A stretch of DNA of 64,000 bases from Medicago truncatula (Eukaryota; Streptophyta; Magnoliopsida; Fabales; Fabaceae). The notes under the pieces are model-generated. The model made no database searches. It was given only the letters and a program-made list of their open reading frames with translations, and had not been told where the DNA came from. Both the position numbers and the translations under genes were made by a program. The stretch is taken from the NCBI RefSeq assembly GCF_003473485.1, contig NC_053046.1, positions 30,767,332-30,831,331 of the forward strand, in the 5' to 3' direction. This document shows positions 37,130-48,670 of the stretch, piece by piece (the stretch's first letter is position 1; each line of letters opens with the position of its first letter).

Positions 37130-38060
37130 TTATTGATGTGGTTTTAAGTTCAAATTCACAAGACGAATGTGTGTAAGGTTTAGTTGTGACATTGTATGGT
37201 GTCGCGTCACGAGACGAATGTGTGCAGAGTTGTGTATTGTGATACCTTTGTGCACTGATGAACTGATTGTCAAGTATCCTTCCCAACTCTATTTTCCACC
37301 ATTGTTGTCCAATGCCGACTGACGCGAGGAATTGCACCACCCCGAAGCACCTTGGAAAATAATCAGTTTTCTCTTTGGTTCTTCACTTATGTTATTATCT
37401 TTTACTTTAATATTATTGTAATAGATATGTATCAAGAGCTGAATTTGATTATTGCAACACACTTGTTTCTCTATTGTGCATCTTTCGGTTCCATATGGCA
37501 GCATATAAGAAATTAGTTGGGCATTTCAGGAGTTGATCCGCTTACTCTACATGATCATTTCTTTTAGTTTACTAACTCTATTGGAATGTCACGAAAACGA
37601 CGTTCTTTTAAGCAGTTTTGTGGCTATTGTGTGTGTGGATAGTTTGGAATGAACGCAACAACAGAATATTCAAGAATACTCAAACTACCACGACAGATCT
37701 TTTAGAAAAGGTTAAATATCAATCTCTGTGGTGGCTTAATGCTCAAAACGCCAATTTTGTTTATGGCAATTATAACTGGTGGTCGGACTCGTACTATGTT
37801 TGGGTATCGACTGGCCTCTCCTTTGTAATTATACAGTGACTATTTGTTTTTGGGGTGGTCTCTTTAATACACCTTGTGCTTTAGAGGATCCATCGCCAGT
37901 GTTAATATATTCTATTTTTTATTCTTAAAAAAAAAAAATTGATTATAACTAGTTTATGTTTAATGTGATACTCACTAAGTCAACGTGTATTTAAAATTTA
38001 AAGGAGAGACAATTTTTAAAAATAGTAGGGACTTAAAACATGTAACTTTTTTTGTTGTGT
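37130..38060 (+). repeat. Left direct repeat flanking NCR-4
   Basis: About 37130-37440, resuming at 37939-38060 after a LINE insertion, matches about 39315-39975. Shared blocks include GACTGACGCGAGGAATTGCA, CACCACCCCGAAGCACCTT and TTTAAAATTTAAAGGAGAGA. The two copies lie in the same orientation either side of NCR-4. Confidence 0.8.
37453..37938 (+). mobile_element. 5'-truncated L1-type LINE
   Basis: The 486-bp insertion ends in poly-A (37927-37938) and has an 8-bp duplication TTGATTAT (37445-37452 and 37939-37946). An ORF at 37618-37839 reads WIVWNERNNRIFKN, the conserved zf-RVT tail of plant L1 reverse transcriptases. The matching site in the right-hand direct repeat (AAATTTGATTATAACTTGG near 39690) is empty. 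Confidence 0.88.
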
Positions 38061-38170
38061 GATTAATTTGGGCATGACATAAAGTAGAGACCGATTTATG
38101 GACCAATTATAAATACCAAGTTAGTGACCATTAGAATGATATTTTGGTCTCGAAAAGAAATTTATCTAGT

Positions 38171-38240
38171 AGTTGCACAAAACATGGTCACATGTTTCTA
38201 CCAAGCAAATGTAGCTAGATTTTAGAGAAATATCTCATTT
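38171..38240 (+). pseudogene. DUF868 relic upstream of NCR-4
   Basis: About 70 bases (for example CACATGTTTCTACCAAGCAA, then ATGTAGCTAGATTTTAGAGA) match codons of the intact DUF868 gene near 52305-52375. In-frame stops are present. A poorer copy of the same relic lies upstream of NCR-3 at 29874-29942. It was therefore carried along when the NCR segment duplicated. Confidence 0.75.
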
Positions 38241-38376
38241 GGTAAGTAACTTTGTATCCAATAATACACTCAATTAATGGGTAAACATATTGTCACTTTG
38301 TTGTATTATTTCTAAAAAAAAATTTGCAATTGTCAAATAATATTATTATTTTCTTTTATTTTCCCTTTCATATCAT

Positions 38377-38586
38377 GAAAGGTTATAAATAATTGAAATT
38401 TAGTAAAAAAAAATAAAAAATAAAACGAGAATGATCTCTTATGATTGGTAAAATTTTTGTATGACGTTTGATGTGTTTAAGAGACATTTAATGACTATTA
38501 TAATTTTACAAGGGTTTTTCTTTTATGATTTGATAAACACTAAAAATTATTTAGTTGATAAAGGAGAGGATACGTTCTATAAATTA
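38377..38586 (+). promoter_or_regulatory. NCR-4 upstream motif and TATA box
   Basis: GAAAGGTTATAAA lies at 38377-38389 and TATAAATTA at 38578-38586, about 45 bases before the start. The second shared motif, GACAAACACAA, is missing here. Confidence 0.4.
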
Positions 38587-38629
38587 TAAAGTGATAAAAT
38601 CGTTTTTTTTATAGGCATAGGGTGGAAAT

Positions 38630-38917
38630 ATGGCTAAAATTATCAAGTTTGTTTATGTTTTGGCTATCTTTTTTTCCCTTTTTCTTGTTGCAAAGAACGT
38701 CAATGGTAGGCCATTTTTATCATTTTCTAATTTCCTATTTACTTCGCACACAATATTTATTCCATTTTAGTTACATTCTTTTATTCTTTTTTTTATTACG
38801 TCAGGTTGGACATGTGTTGAAGATTCTGATTGTCCAGCAAATATATGCCAGCCTCCCATGCAAAGGATGTGTTTTTACGGTGAATGTGCATGTGTTAGGA
38901 GTAAGTTTTGCACATGA
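38630..38917 (+). CDS. NCR-4: nodule-specific cysteine-rich peptide
   Basis: Two exons, 38630-38705 and 38805-38917, with a 99-base GT-AG intron, encode 62 residues. The start is the ATG of MAKIIKFVYVLAIFFSLFLV, the signal peptide; a longer reading from a GTG at 38622 is in another frame. The mature part WTCVEDSDCPANIC...FYGECACVRSKFCT has the six-cysteine spacing C-x5-C-x4-C-x7-C-x4-C-x-C plus a seventh cysteine two residues from the end. The extra cysteine is unpaired and could allow dimerisation or change disulfide pairing. It is a more distant paralogue of NCR-2 and NCR-3 that shares upstream and downstream sequence with them. All signals are intact. The expected role is secretion to the symbiosome of infected nodule cells. 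Confidence 0.9.
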
Positions 38918-39314
38918 TTATGTATTTAGTGCCAAAACCAAGAGAGCAAACAAATGTCATGCAAGAATATTTCATGAGTTGCCATTTAGTTATTGTGTAG
39001 ACAACTAATAATTTGATTTTTTCTTTCTTTCTAATTTTATGAACCATATAGTTATGGCTTTGTACTCTAAGATTATGATATTGAAATGAAATAAGGCAGC
39101 AAATAATCTTATTTAAATTTTGTCTTTTGTATCTTTGATTTCAAATATATCGAAATGACCTTCAATTTAGGCATATTAAATTTTATTTTCAGTCCTACCG
39201 TCTATTTTTTTTAAGCAAAGAAGGAAACCTAGTAGTGTGCTAAAGCTCTCCTAAATATATAACCTAAAGAAAAAGGTGGTTCACAAATGAGGAGGGACCT
39301 AACCAAAACCTCCA

Positions 39315-39975
39315 CATGGATTGATAAACCTATAGTTCGAATTCACAACATGATTGTGTGCAAGGTTTAGTTGTGGTGATGTATGGTGTCGCATCACGAG
39401 ACAAATGTGTGCCAAGTTGTGAAGAATTGTGATATCTTTGTGTACTGATGAGCTGATTGTGAAGTATCCTTCCCAACTATATTTGTCACCATTGTTGTAC
39501 AATGCAGACTGACGCGAGGAATTGCACCACCCCGAAGCACCTTAAAAAATAATCAGTTTTCTCTTAGGTTATTATCTTTTACTTTAATATTATTGTAATG
39601 GATATGTATCTAAGCTCATTGTGTCTATTTTATGCCTTGCTCGCTAAGAGCTAAAACCCTTTAATTTATGTTCGATATTGTGAAATTTGATTATAACTTG
39701 GTTATGTTTAACGGCAACTAAAAAAAATATGGTGATACATACCATACATTTGGTTAACCAAATTTTTTTAGAGCGGTACAAAGATGTTTACACATTAAGA
39801 TGTCAACCTATCTTTATTCTATATTCAATGTGATACTCATTAAGTCAACGCGTATTTAAAATTTAAAGGAGAGACAATTTTAAAAACTAGTAAACCACGT
39901 GCATATTTTTTTTATAGGGAAGAAAACATGTAACTATTTTTAGGAAATGCAGGGAAGAAAACATGTAACTACTTT
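39315..39975 (+). repeat. Right direct repeat flanking NCR-4
   Basis: This is the partner of 37130-38060, with the LINE site empty. Minus-strand ORFs in this repeat are not supported as genes. Confidence 0.75.
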
Positions 39976-41249
39976 TTGTGTGGATTATAAGGGTAAATAA
40001 ATAAATAATTTTCTTATCTTATCATGATGTACACCTAGGTCGTATCCAGATTAGAATTTCCTGATGGACATCTAGCTCATATCGAGAGACATGATATGCT
40101 ATTTCAATATTTTTTTTTTTTAGAAATTAAACCTTGTCATCTCTACTTACACATTAAGTGAATAACAGTTTTTTCAATAGCTTCCTTAAAAAAAAAAACA
40201 GGTTTTTCAGTAGCTTTATTCTTCCAATTTTAAAATTATTATTTAATCAACGTGGACAGTGATATCTCTACATGTATATTACAACATAAACACTTTTCAT
40301 GTCAACTCATTAAAAAAAGGTGACACATCATAGTGTTTAGGAACCAAACTTAAGGTTGGGGTCAAAATAGGACGGTTCGATGGCCCGGCGACCCCGGACA
40401 CTCGTCCGGGCTTCAGCCCAAATCTTTTGCAATTTCTTATGTAAATTTCTATGAATTTCTTATATAACCCCTATAAATTGGACAATTCTTTAAATTTTTT
40501 GATTATTTGCTTGCAATTTCTTATGCAAACACATATAAATGTGTTGCAATTTTTTTTTTGCCCGGGCTTTACAATAATCCTGGCTCCGCATCTTAAAGTA
40601 AAGGGACTAAAATGTTTGATTTTGAAATGGGAATCAAGTTTCATTTGAATATGATAAAATAGAGATGCCAAAATTGCAAATAAGTGTTTTATCTTTTATT
40701 TGAATTTGTTTTCAAATATTTTTTCAATCTGTTTTCAAATAAAGTTGTTGATTTTAATCTATCTATCGAAAAACGAGGGTGTTTCTAAATGTAATAACAA
40801 TTCTTTTAAAGAGTGTAGAAATTTTAAATTAATTTATAAAAGATTTATATATTTTATAGGTCAATTCTATAGTGCACAAATGAGACAAAGTCTTGAATCA
40901 TGAATAAGTTAGTTTCCATCAATACATCAATAAATCTCTCCATTTAATTAAATAAAATATGACGTGGCTTATTGATACAATGGTGATAAAAACACATGAT
41001 GCAAGACCATTTTGTTTATGCTTGTTAGACAACGTTTATTTTATAATATATTTTCTATAAAGAAAGTGTATCTTCTATAATCTTAATCAAGTCGCGTTTG
41101 ACATTATATATGGATATTTTTATAGGTTGGGATTCAAATCATGATCTGAGACGGCACGAGAGACTAGCCTTATTCGCTAGACTCAACATGTGTTAGTGCG
41201 TATCACTAATTTTAAGCGTTGATAACAAGCGTATACGATAAAATAGATA
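39976..41249. other. Intergenic stretch, no gene seen
   Basis: The DNA is AT-rich. A GC-richer patch at 40365-40415 (GGCCCGGCGACCCC) with CCTGGCTCCGCATC near 40580 suggests a decayed hAT-type element, but no complete ends or target duplication were found. About 41125-41220 resembles a degraded SINE-like unit. No coding region is supported. Confidence 0.35.
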
Positions 41250-41508
41250 CTCCTCCGTTCTATAATGATCGACTCAGTTGACTGTTTCATATATACCAAT
41301 ACACAAATTTGATCTTTAATATTTTTAATTATTTATTAGAAAAAATTATTAAAAATTTGATGTTTCAAAAATATTTATGAAGACAAATCTGACAATATCT
41401 TATATGCTACCATTTATCTTTATATTTTAGTCAAAAAATATGGTCAATGTATGTCTCGTAAATAATACACATAGTGAAACTAGATGATTCGATGTGGGAC
41501 AAAAAGAG
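41250..41508. mobile_element. Degraded Stowaway-like MITE
   Basis: The left end CTCCTCCGTTCTATAATGAT and the right end GGGACAAAAAGAG lie between TA dinucleotides (41248-41249 and 41509-41510). The left end is close to the Stowaway consensus and the right end is decayed. The interior is AT-rich and non-coding. Confidence 0.55.
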
Positions 41509-41823
41509 TATATAATTAAGGATAGTAGAAAAAACGGATAGAAATACACATGTTGTAACATACTGTTTCTAGTCAATTATAAGATAACTAGCTTTCAATT
41601 TTCTCCCTAAAAAAAACTTATAATTTTCTATCTCCAAGAATAAGATTAGAAGAAACTTAATAAAATGAAAGCTTGAGAGCCAACACCATCACCATTGCAG
41701 ATTAATCAAATTTCATTATATTCACTCATTGAACCTAACATCACCATAATGAGAGTTACAACAAGAACATTATAATCTGAATTCTTATTTTGATGATTTG
41801 ATCTTGTTAGAGAAAATATTTTA

Positions 41824-42390
41824 ATGGCTTTTCGTGCCTTTAGATCACAATCGGTATCAACACAAGGAGCATATAACTTAGCACACAAAACAACAGAGGA
41901 GCATGTTCCAAGCAAAGTTGCACAAAGCACGGTCGCATGTTTCTACAAAGCAATTGTAGCTGGATTTTGGAGAAATGTCTCAGTTTTATGGTGCAAAAAT
42001 CTTATGAACCATACGTTACATGTCATGGTCGATAGCGTAGGAGATGATTCACAATTCAGCTGCAAGATTGATGTGAAGCCATGGCCCTTTTGGAGTAAAA
42101 AAGGATACAAAACATTTGAGGTTGAAGGGAACCACGTGGAAGTTTATTGGCATCTTCGTAACGCGAAATTCACAGTAGTCCTGAACCGAGTAGCGATTAC
42201 TACGTAGTGTTAGTTTCGGACGAAGAGGTTGTTTTGTTGTTGGGAGATTACAAGAAAAAGGCATACAAAAGAACAAAATCTAGGCCTGCACTTGTCGAGG
42301 CGATGTTACTTCTGAAGAAAGAAAACATTTTTGGGAAGAAAAGTTTCTCTACGAAGGCGAGGTTTGATGAGAAGTTAGAAAACAAATATT
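41824..42390 (+). pseudogene. DUF868 pseudogene 1
   Basis: This copy is nearly identical to the start of the intact gene at 52215, including MAFRAFRSQSVSTQG and about 250 bases of upstream sequence. It loses one base near 42173 (TTCACAGTAG where the intact gene has TTCACCGGTAG), which shifts the frame. It then continues in another frame (VLLLGDYKKKAYKRTKSRP) until about 42384, where homology stops, so the last third is missing. The frameshifted product would stop at 42207. It is a recent duplicate that lost its 3' end. Confidence 0.88.
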
Positions 42391-42470
42391 ACATTTTCAT
42401 ACGGTCAAAACACACAACCAACTCAAAGGGTGTTAACTGTTAAACATTGTTCATTCTCTATGTTAACATG

Positions 42471-42770
42471 CCCCCTCCATTTTAAATTATAAGCAAAAAG
42501 CAATCAATTATCACTTAATAAAAATACCAAAACATAATAATTTGGAGTATAGCTTTTTGTGTTCTGCTCTGAATTAGTTTCACACAAATAAGTATAAACA
42601 ATTTTTATTGATTATTGGTTATGGAGAAAATAGGAGAGAGTGTAAATTGAATATAATTTGCATTCAATTTTATCATAATAAGTAAAAAAAATTAGAAAGT
42701 TGTTTTTCTAAACATGATTAAATAGGGTAAAAATTTGTATTTTTTGCTTATAATTTTAAGACAAAGAAGA
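42471..42770. mobile_element. Stowaway-like MITE
   Basis: The left end CCCCCTCCATTTTAAATTAT continues to AAGCAAAAA. The right end read inward is TCTTCTTTGTCTTAAAATTA, continuing to TAAGCAAAAA. Target duplications are not clean. The family resemblance rests on the CCCTCC start and the ATAAGCAAAA arm. Confidence 0.55.
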
Positions 42771-43053
42771 TAACTGTTTTTACTATTTAGGATTGAAGGA
42801 GGATAGAGTTATGAAAGTATAAGAAATCTTTCAAAAATAAATGAAACTATATGAAATATTAAGTAATACATGTGCGCACGCACGCACGCAAACATACACA
42901 CATATATGTACAAACATACACACACATATATGTATCAGTATATTAAGTTCATTTCTTTAACTATAAAATTCATAATAGTTGTACTTTATTTTATTTACTT
43001 CTCATCGACAACTAAGACACGTAAGGAGACATAACCAAATATTAGGAATGAAA

Positions 43054-43097
<44 letters not shown>

Positions 43098-45639
43098 TGT
43101 GAAAGACGGAATTCGATCTGCTTCCTATTAGTCCTCTCCCATTGATATGTTAAATGTGACCAAGATCAAATTATTCCAACAAAACATGAATCTTAGTAAT
43201 TCAGTTACAAATAATAACATAGAAATATAGTGTTGAAGTCACATTAAAACAGATAATTATGGTTAATAAACATAACATAAGAAAAACATAAGCTTATGAG
43301 AGTTATTGTTCTAACAAAAGGTGACCTAAAAGTAGTCAATTATTGATGCAGGCATTCGGGGTGAGTGTCTAGACATAACAATCGATATTGCTCATGCAAT
43401 AACTTACCTTCATATGTACACGAGTATGTCACATAAAAAGCAATAATATATTAGAACATATTTCAATTGTTTAAAAAATTTAGTGTATCTAACTGTACTA
43501 TCTGGGAAGGCTATTAGCAATATCTGTTCAAGTAACCTTAAGAAACACATAACTTAATAAACATAACTAATAGATGGTTATATTGTCATTGATCGAATTA
43601 GAGTTAATAAAATAAACATAACATAAGAAAAAGGCTAATAAACATAACATAAGAAAAGGTATAGGCGGTGAGACATGAAAGTAATTTGTACGAAAAGGGA
43701 GAAAATCAGAAGAAAATTAAGAAATTTCATTATCCCATATCCATCACCATGCTTCTCTATTCTAGCAGGAGAGTAGCTCACTTCCACCACCGGCGACGGA
43801 GGCGGAGGGTGAAGGAAGGATGGTGCAACCAACACCACACTCAACCGGTAGTAGTTGTGGAGAAAAAAACTTAAATAAATACCGATTTGTTCACATGGTG
43901 AAATCAGAGGAAGTAGAAGAATGAGAAGAAAAAAAAAAAAAGGCGTTGATGAACATAAGTGAGTGAAAGTGAGAGTAAGTGAGTGAGTTTCATGTCATAT
44001 TTGAAGAAAAGAAAGAAAATGGAGAGATTGAGTGAGAGGATATGCATGGGGGGAGGTGTGTTACAGATAGAATGAAAAATGACAAAAAATGAGAGGAAAG
44101 AGAGAGAGGTATGTGTTGTTTTGTTTGAAGAAAGAAGATGAAAAACTTAACCGAGTCATAATATATGCATGGGCGGTCCCATTTTGTTTTGTGAGACCCT
44201 TTCAATGGAACAGTTTCTCTGTTTTTTTTTTTAATCTTTGTTACATTTATTATTATTGTGCATTTATTTAATAACATAAACAAAACAAAAACAAAAAAGA
44301 GACAATACCAAATAAATTGGAAAATCATATTTCTACATGATAAAATTATTTGAAAAATAATTTTTGTAGAATTATTTTGTGACAATTTTTATCTTTTATA
44401 CTCATATCATGTTCCTCTTTCTCTCTATTGTTTCTTACCATTAAGAAAAAATGAATTAGTGGGTTTTTATTAATGAAACAAAGTGATTAGAGTTAAGTGG
44501 TTAATGAACTTCACTAAAAGACAAGTCATAACATGAATACGATTTATGAGAGTTAGTTTGCGTTAGTAGAACTCAAATCGTATGGAACAACACAAATCGT
44601 AAGAAACAAAGTGATTTTTTCCGATACTAATTTCAGTGAATTAGTTTGTGCTTTTAAGAAAATAATAATAAAATTTTGTATCATAGTAATAAACAATAGA
44701 AAACACAATATATGGAAGTTTCTTATTATTCCAAAGATCACTTGGACTGAATAGGACCGGAGAAAACGATTTGTGTGCATAACATAACATATGACTGCAA
44801 GGCAAGAAAGAGGTTGGGACCAGATATAAACATAAACATGTGACTGCACTATAAGAAAGACCTTAGGACCGCATACCATTACATATGTATGATTCCACAA
44901 AAGAGGTTGGTATAACAATTGTTCCAAAGGATTGAATAAAGTGCTAGCTTGGACAAGACTAATTAATTTTAGAAGTAATGAAACCTAGTTTTGACAATGG
45001 TAAGTTATTTTCTTTTTGGTTAAATTAATTTATTCTATTAGCTCTTGAGGTAGGAGGAATTTTAATATGGTCATAACACCAAATAAATAGTGTTTGCACA
45101 CACATATAAAGAAGCATTTTCAATAGTAAAAATGAAATTGATAAAAAAAATGATTGAATATTTTTAGAATAATTTATTTACGTGTGTTCGCTCAAAGACT
45201 ATTTAGCTGGTCTTATAACCATAGATGTGTGTATTAAATACTTTTGTATAAAATAATTTGCTCGTAGCTCACAAAATCTTGTTTCATTAGAAATTTAAGA
45301 TTGTATGTTACATTAATTTATATTTTAGCTTCTCACCATTTAATTTTTAATGCAAGGATAAGTAAAAGAGACTAATAGTGAAAGAAAATAACATACTAAT
45401 CAACAAAAAAGGATAAGTAAATGATAGAAACAATTTGGAAGGGCCATCAATGATCATCATTTCATTTTCAACTATGTTATTTTCAACTTCAACTCTATTG
45501 CTAACAGTCACATGAATGATGCACCACACCACATTTCTATTTTGGTATATTCATCTTAATCACATTACTATGAATTTTCTTCTCTTTTTAATTGGCATAA
45601 ATAATTATGTGTTATTATCATATGTATTATTTAATAATG
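42771..45639. other. Intergenic region with kinase relic
   Basis: A CACGCA/ACATACAC simple-sequence patch lies at 42870-42930 and an AT run at 43057-43094. The only gene-related sequence found is the kinase fragment at 43317-43540. A GC-richer patch at 43785-43860 reads as a short ORF on both strands but matches no known family. The remainder to 45639 is AT-rich without a supported gene. Confidence 0.5.
43317..43540 (+). pseudogene. Kinase exon-4 relic
   Basis: This stretch matches, on the opposite strand, exon 4 and both flanking introns of the kinase gene at 61141-61377. Shared parts include TAGTCAATTATTGATGCAG and CTCATGCAATAACTTACCTT, then GGCTATTAGCAATATCTGTT. Eighteen bases are missing between two GGTGA repeats. 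Intron sequence is kept, so this is a DNA-level duplication and not a retrocopy. No other kinase exon is present. Confidence 0.88.
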
Positions 45640-47066
45640 TGTATTGATGTGTTATTTGACGATGTGTTATTTAACGATGTGCACAAGATAAAATATTCGA
45701 CGATGTATTATTTAATGATGAGTTATTTGAAGATGTGTTGACATAAATATGTGTTATATATAGATGTGTTATTTGAAGTTGTGTGATTTAAAGATGTGTT
45801 ATATAAACATGTGCTATTTGAAGTTGTGTGATTTAAAGATGTGTTATATAAAGATGTGCTATTTGAAGTTGTGTGATTTAAAGATGTGTTATATAAATAT
45901 GTGTTATTTAAAGATGTGTGATTTAGAGATGTGTTATATAAAGATGTGTCATATAAAGATGTGTTATCTAAAGATGTGTATTTGTCGAGTCATATAAAGA
46001 TGTGCATTGTTGAGTCATTACTTGGTGTTCATGCATTCATGGTCAGTCTAATTTAAAGATCGGGATAAATCAGTAACATACCTCTGATATACAAAACTGG
46101 TACCACATGCATATATAGTCGAGTTAGCGACATTGTATTCACTGTCAAGCATATTTGAAGATATAGTATATTTAAAGATGTAGTGGATATAAATTAATAA
46201 TATACCTCTGATATCCAAAATATTTAAAGATGTAGTGAATTTGATTATATATTTAATGATGTGTAATTTGTAAATTATTTGATAATGTGGCATTTAACGA
46301 TGTGTAATTGATCTGTTATTTAAAGATGTGAAATTAATTTATGTTCTATTTAAATAAGTGTAACTATTTTAAGATGTGATATTCAATGATGTGCTTCTAT
46401 ATGATTATGTGTGAATGATCTGTATTTTTTTAAATGTGTACTTGATATACTTAAATGGTGTTGATACTTGTATGTTGTATAAGATGTTGATTCATGCATA
46501 TTGATTTTTATAAAACGAAGGTTTATATTTAAATGTGAATATTATTCGTATGTGATGTATACATGCCTAAATGTAAATGATGAGTTCTTTGTTATGGATC
46601 TATACATGTGTTTATGCATTTCTTATGTTGAATATATTCTCACCCTCTAGTGGCGGGTTGGGCGCCTACACACTTGTGGTGTAGATTTGCAGGAAAAAGA
46701 AGCTAAGTAGCATTGAGTAGTTGGAGACGTCGTTGGCGCTTACCCATTTATTTAGTCACTATTGTTGGAGTGTTATAGATTCAAATGCTCTGATTAGTAA
46801 CACCGGAGTCGGGACGATTTGTTTTTGTTTTTAGTCTTTCCTTTGCTTTAGAATTCAATTTGAATTCAGCTTTGTTGAAGATTCTTAATGATGTGACAAT
46901 TTTATTAATGTTTTTTTTTTCTTTCTAGAATTATTCAGCTGCGATATTTTTGAAGTTATAAATAAAATTGTTTGAATTTTTATGAAGATATGTGACACCC
47001 TTGCATGTTTATTTATTTTGAATACATTTTTATTATAAAAATAAAATGTGGGATTAAGTTGTTACA
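45640..47066 (+). repeat. Decayed LTR with GATGTG minisatellite
   Basis: The part 45640-46420 is a degenerate tandem array of 15-30 base units built on GATGTGTTATATAAA and GATGTGTGATTTAAA. Downstream, TGGTACCACATGCATATA (about 46100) and the CTCACCC...TTGCAGG block (46630-46695) match the chromovirus LTR at 20656 and 20905-20950. A possible GTTACA end lies at 47061-47066. The left end was not found. The repeat-encoded ORF (MCYLKLCDLK) is a by-product of the array. Confidence 0.55.
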
Positions 47067-48172
47067 CCTGACACAAAGAAGCTTCTAGTTATTCTAACCA
47101 CATGTCACCGGCAGAAAGGCAGTTTCGTACTCCTTATATGATATGATGCGAGAAATGGTGATATTACAACCACTTTATGACAATTGGTTGACAACTCTCT
47201 CATGTTTATATTATGTTTTTATTTTTATTTTCTATTGTTTTTGACTAATAAAAAGAGAGAGAAAATAAGTTGTCATAAAATTTGTCTCAAATGATTGTTC
47301 AAATATTATTACTGATAAGATAATTTGGTCTGTAATGATATTTTAAAAAGAAAAAAATGTGTCTATTTATCTAAATTTGTAATTAGGTGACATAATTGGT
47401 TATTGTCGGCCTGTTTTAAATTCTTCCTTTAGAAACTCCCATTTTAAGTTTGTTAGGAGACCAATCGATAGGGTTGTTTGTGCTCTTGTAAATGTGATCG
47501 TGTCTTTAGCTATTTTTCATATTTTTATTGATACAAACAGAAAGACAGACATTAATATTCTCTTGACTTTGCAAATGTCTTGTTCATATGTGATGGAATT
47601 GGTCATTCTAAAGACCACCTATAATCAATTTGGACGAACACTTGTAAATATTGTTTTCGAAGTTGGATGAATTTAAAGGTTGTGGATCTTGATTTATTGT
47701 TGACCTTTGGTCATTGAAATTTTAGTTTGGTTATTAGAATTTTAATTTGGTTTTGTTAATGACTCAATGTCTTCTAAAAGTTCAATAATGTATCATTAGA
47801 GTGTTGCTAGCTTATAGTAAAATATGAATGGGGAATGTTCCAACCCATGATCATTTTGATTACAGTTTTGATATTTTAACATTTCAATGAATGAAGCTTA
47901 TTTCCTGTAAAAAAAAAAGACACTAATATGTTCGTCTATTTTTTTTTTTTTTGGTACAATGTTCGTCTATTTTTTTTTATATTGCGCTTAATTGCATTGA
48001 TACCAATTTCGGCACATACGATGATCAAATATGTTTAACAGATAAAATTAAATAAACTTTTTGTAGTGTTCATTTTGTCCAGAGTGAGTTGTTCTTATTC
48101 TGTTAGAATTTGACTAATTTTTAAGTATCATTAAGAAATCTCCGTGAAAGACTAATTTTTAAGTATCATTGA
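47067..48172. other. Intergenic stretch with a decayed MITE
   Basis: A degraded relative of the 12012 MITE lies at about 47161-47305 (left ATATTACAACCACTTTATGA, right end ATGATTGTTCAAATAT). A 38-base tandem pair built on CTAATTTTTAAGTATCATT lies at about 48110-48180. A poly-A near 47910 may be a LINE tail but no duplication was found. No gene is supported. Confidence 0.4.
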
Positions 48173-48314
48173 GAAATCTTCATAAATTTAGCTTAGTTGG
48201 TAGAGATATTAGATATTATATGCAGGGGTCGGAGTTCGAACTCCAAACACCCTACCTCTCCATATTTAAAATGTGTAAGCTCTAACCACTAGGATACTTG
48301 AGAAGAAAAAAAAC
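48173..48314 (+). mobile_element. tRNA-derived SINE
   Basis: The element has RNA polymerase III promoter boxes: box A TAGCTTAGTTGG (48189-48200) and box B GGAGTTCGAACTCC (48231-48244). It ends in an A-rich tail. An 8-base ATCATTGA duplication flanks it (48165-48172 and 48315-48322). Confidence 0.78.
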
Positions 48315-48670
48315 ATCATTGATAAACTTGGATCTCAAGGATTTTGCACCTAAAGAAACAATTATTTATTAGTTAATAGTTATTCTAATAGAGACATTGT
48401 TTATCTTAACACATGGTTTGTTGTAAAAAAATTATGGTTGAGCAAACATTGATAAAAAGGAAACAGTGACGTCATTCATAATTGATTCACATGTATATGG
48501 ATTAATTCTTAAAACAAAGTAACAAATAACTAAGGAATCAACATATAAAAATGCCAATTAAGGTAAAAAGTAACTACTCCGGACCGTGACTTGTAATCAC
48601 ATGAACTCCATCCCTTTTATTGTTATCCCTACCAATAAACAAAAACCTTGAAATATGCATGTAGTTTAGA

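Noticed and set aside
43635-44385. Several short ORFs on both strands, one rich in Pro and one in His/Arg
   Set aside because: They overlap each other on opposite strands in low-complexity sequence and show no family pattern.
45764-45997. Cysteine-rich repeat ORF (MCYLKLCDLK) that looks like a small Cys-rich peptide
   Set aside because: It is a translation of the GATGTG minisatellite, with no signal peptide and no NCR spacing.
47400-47940. Possible LINE tail ending in poly-A near 47910
   Set aside because: No target duplication or reverse-transcriptase motif was found; the A run alone is not enough.
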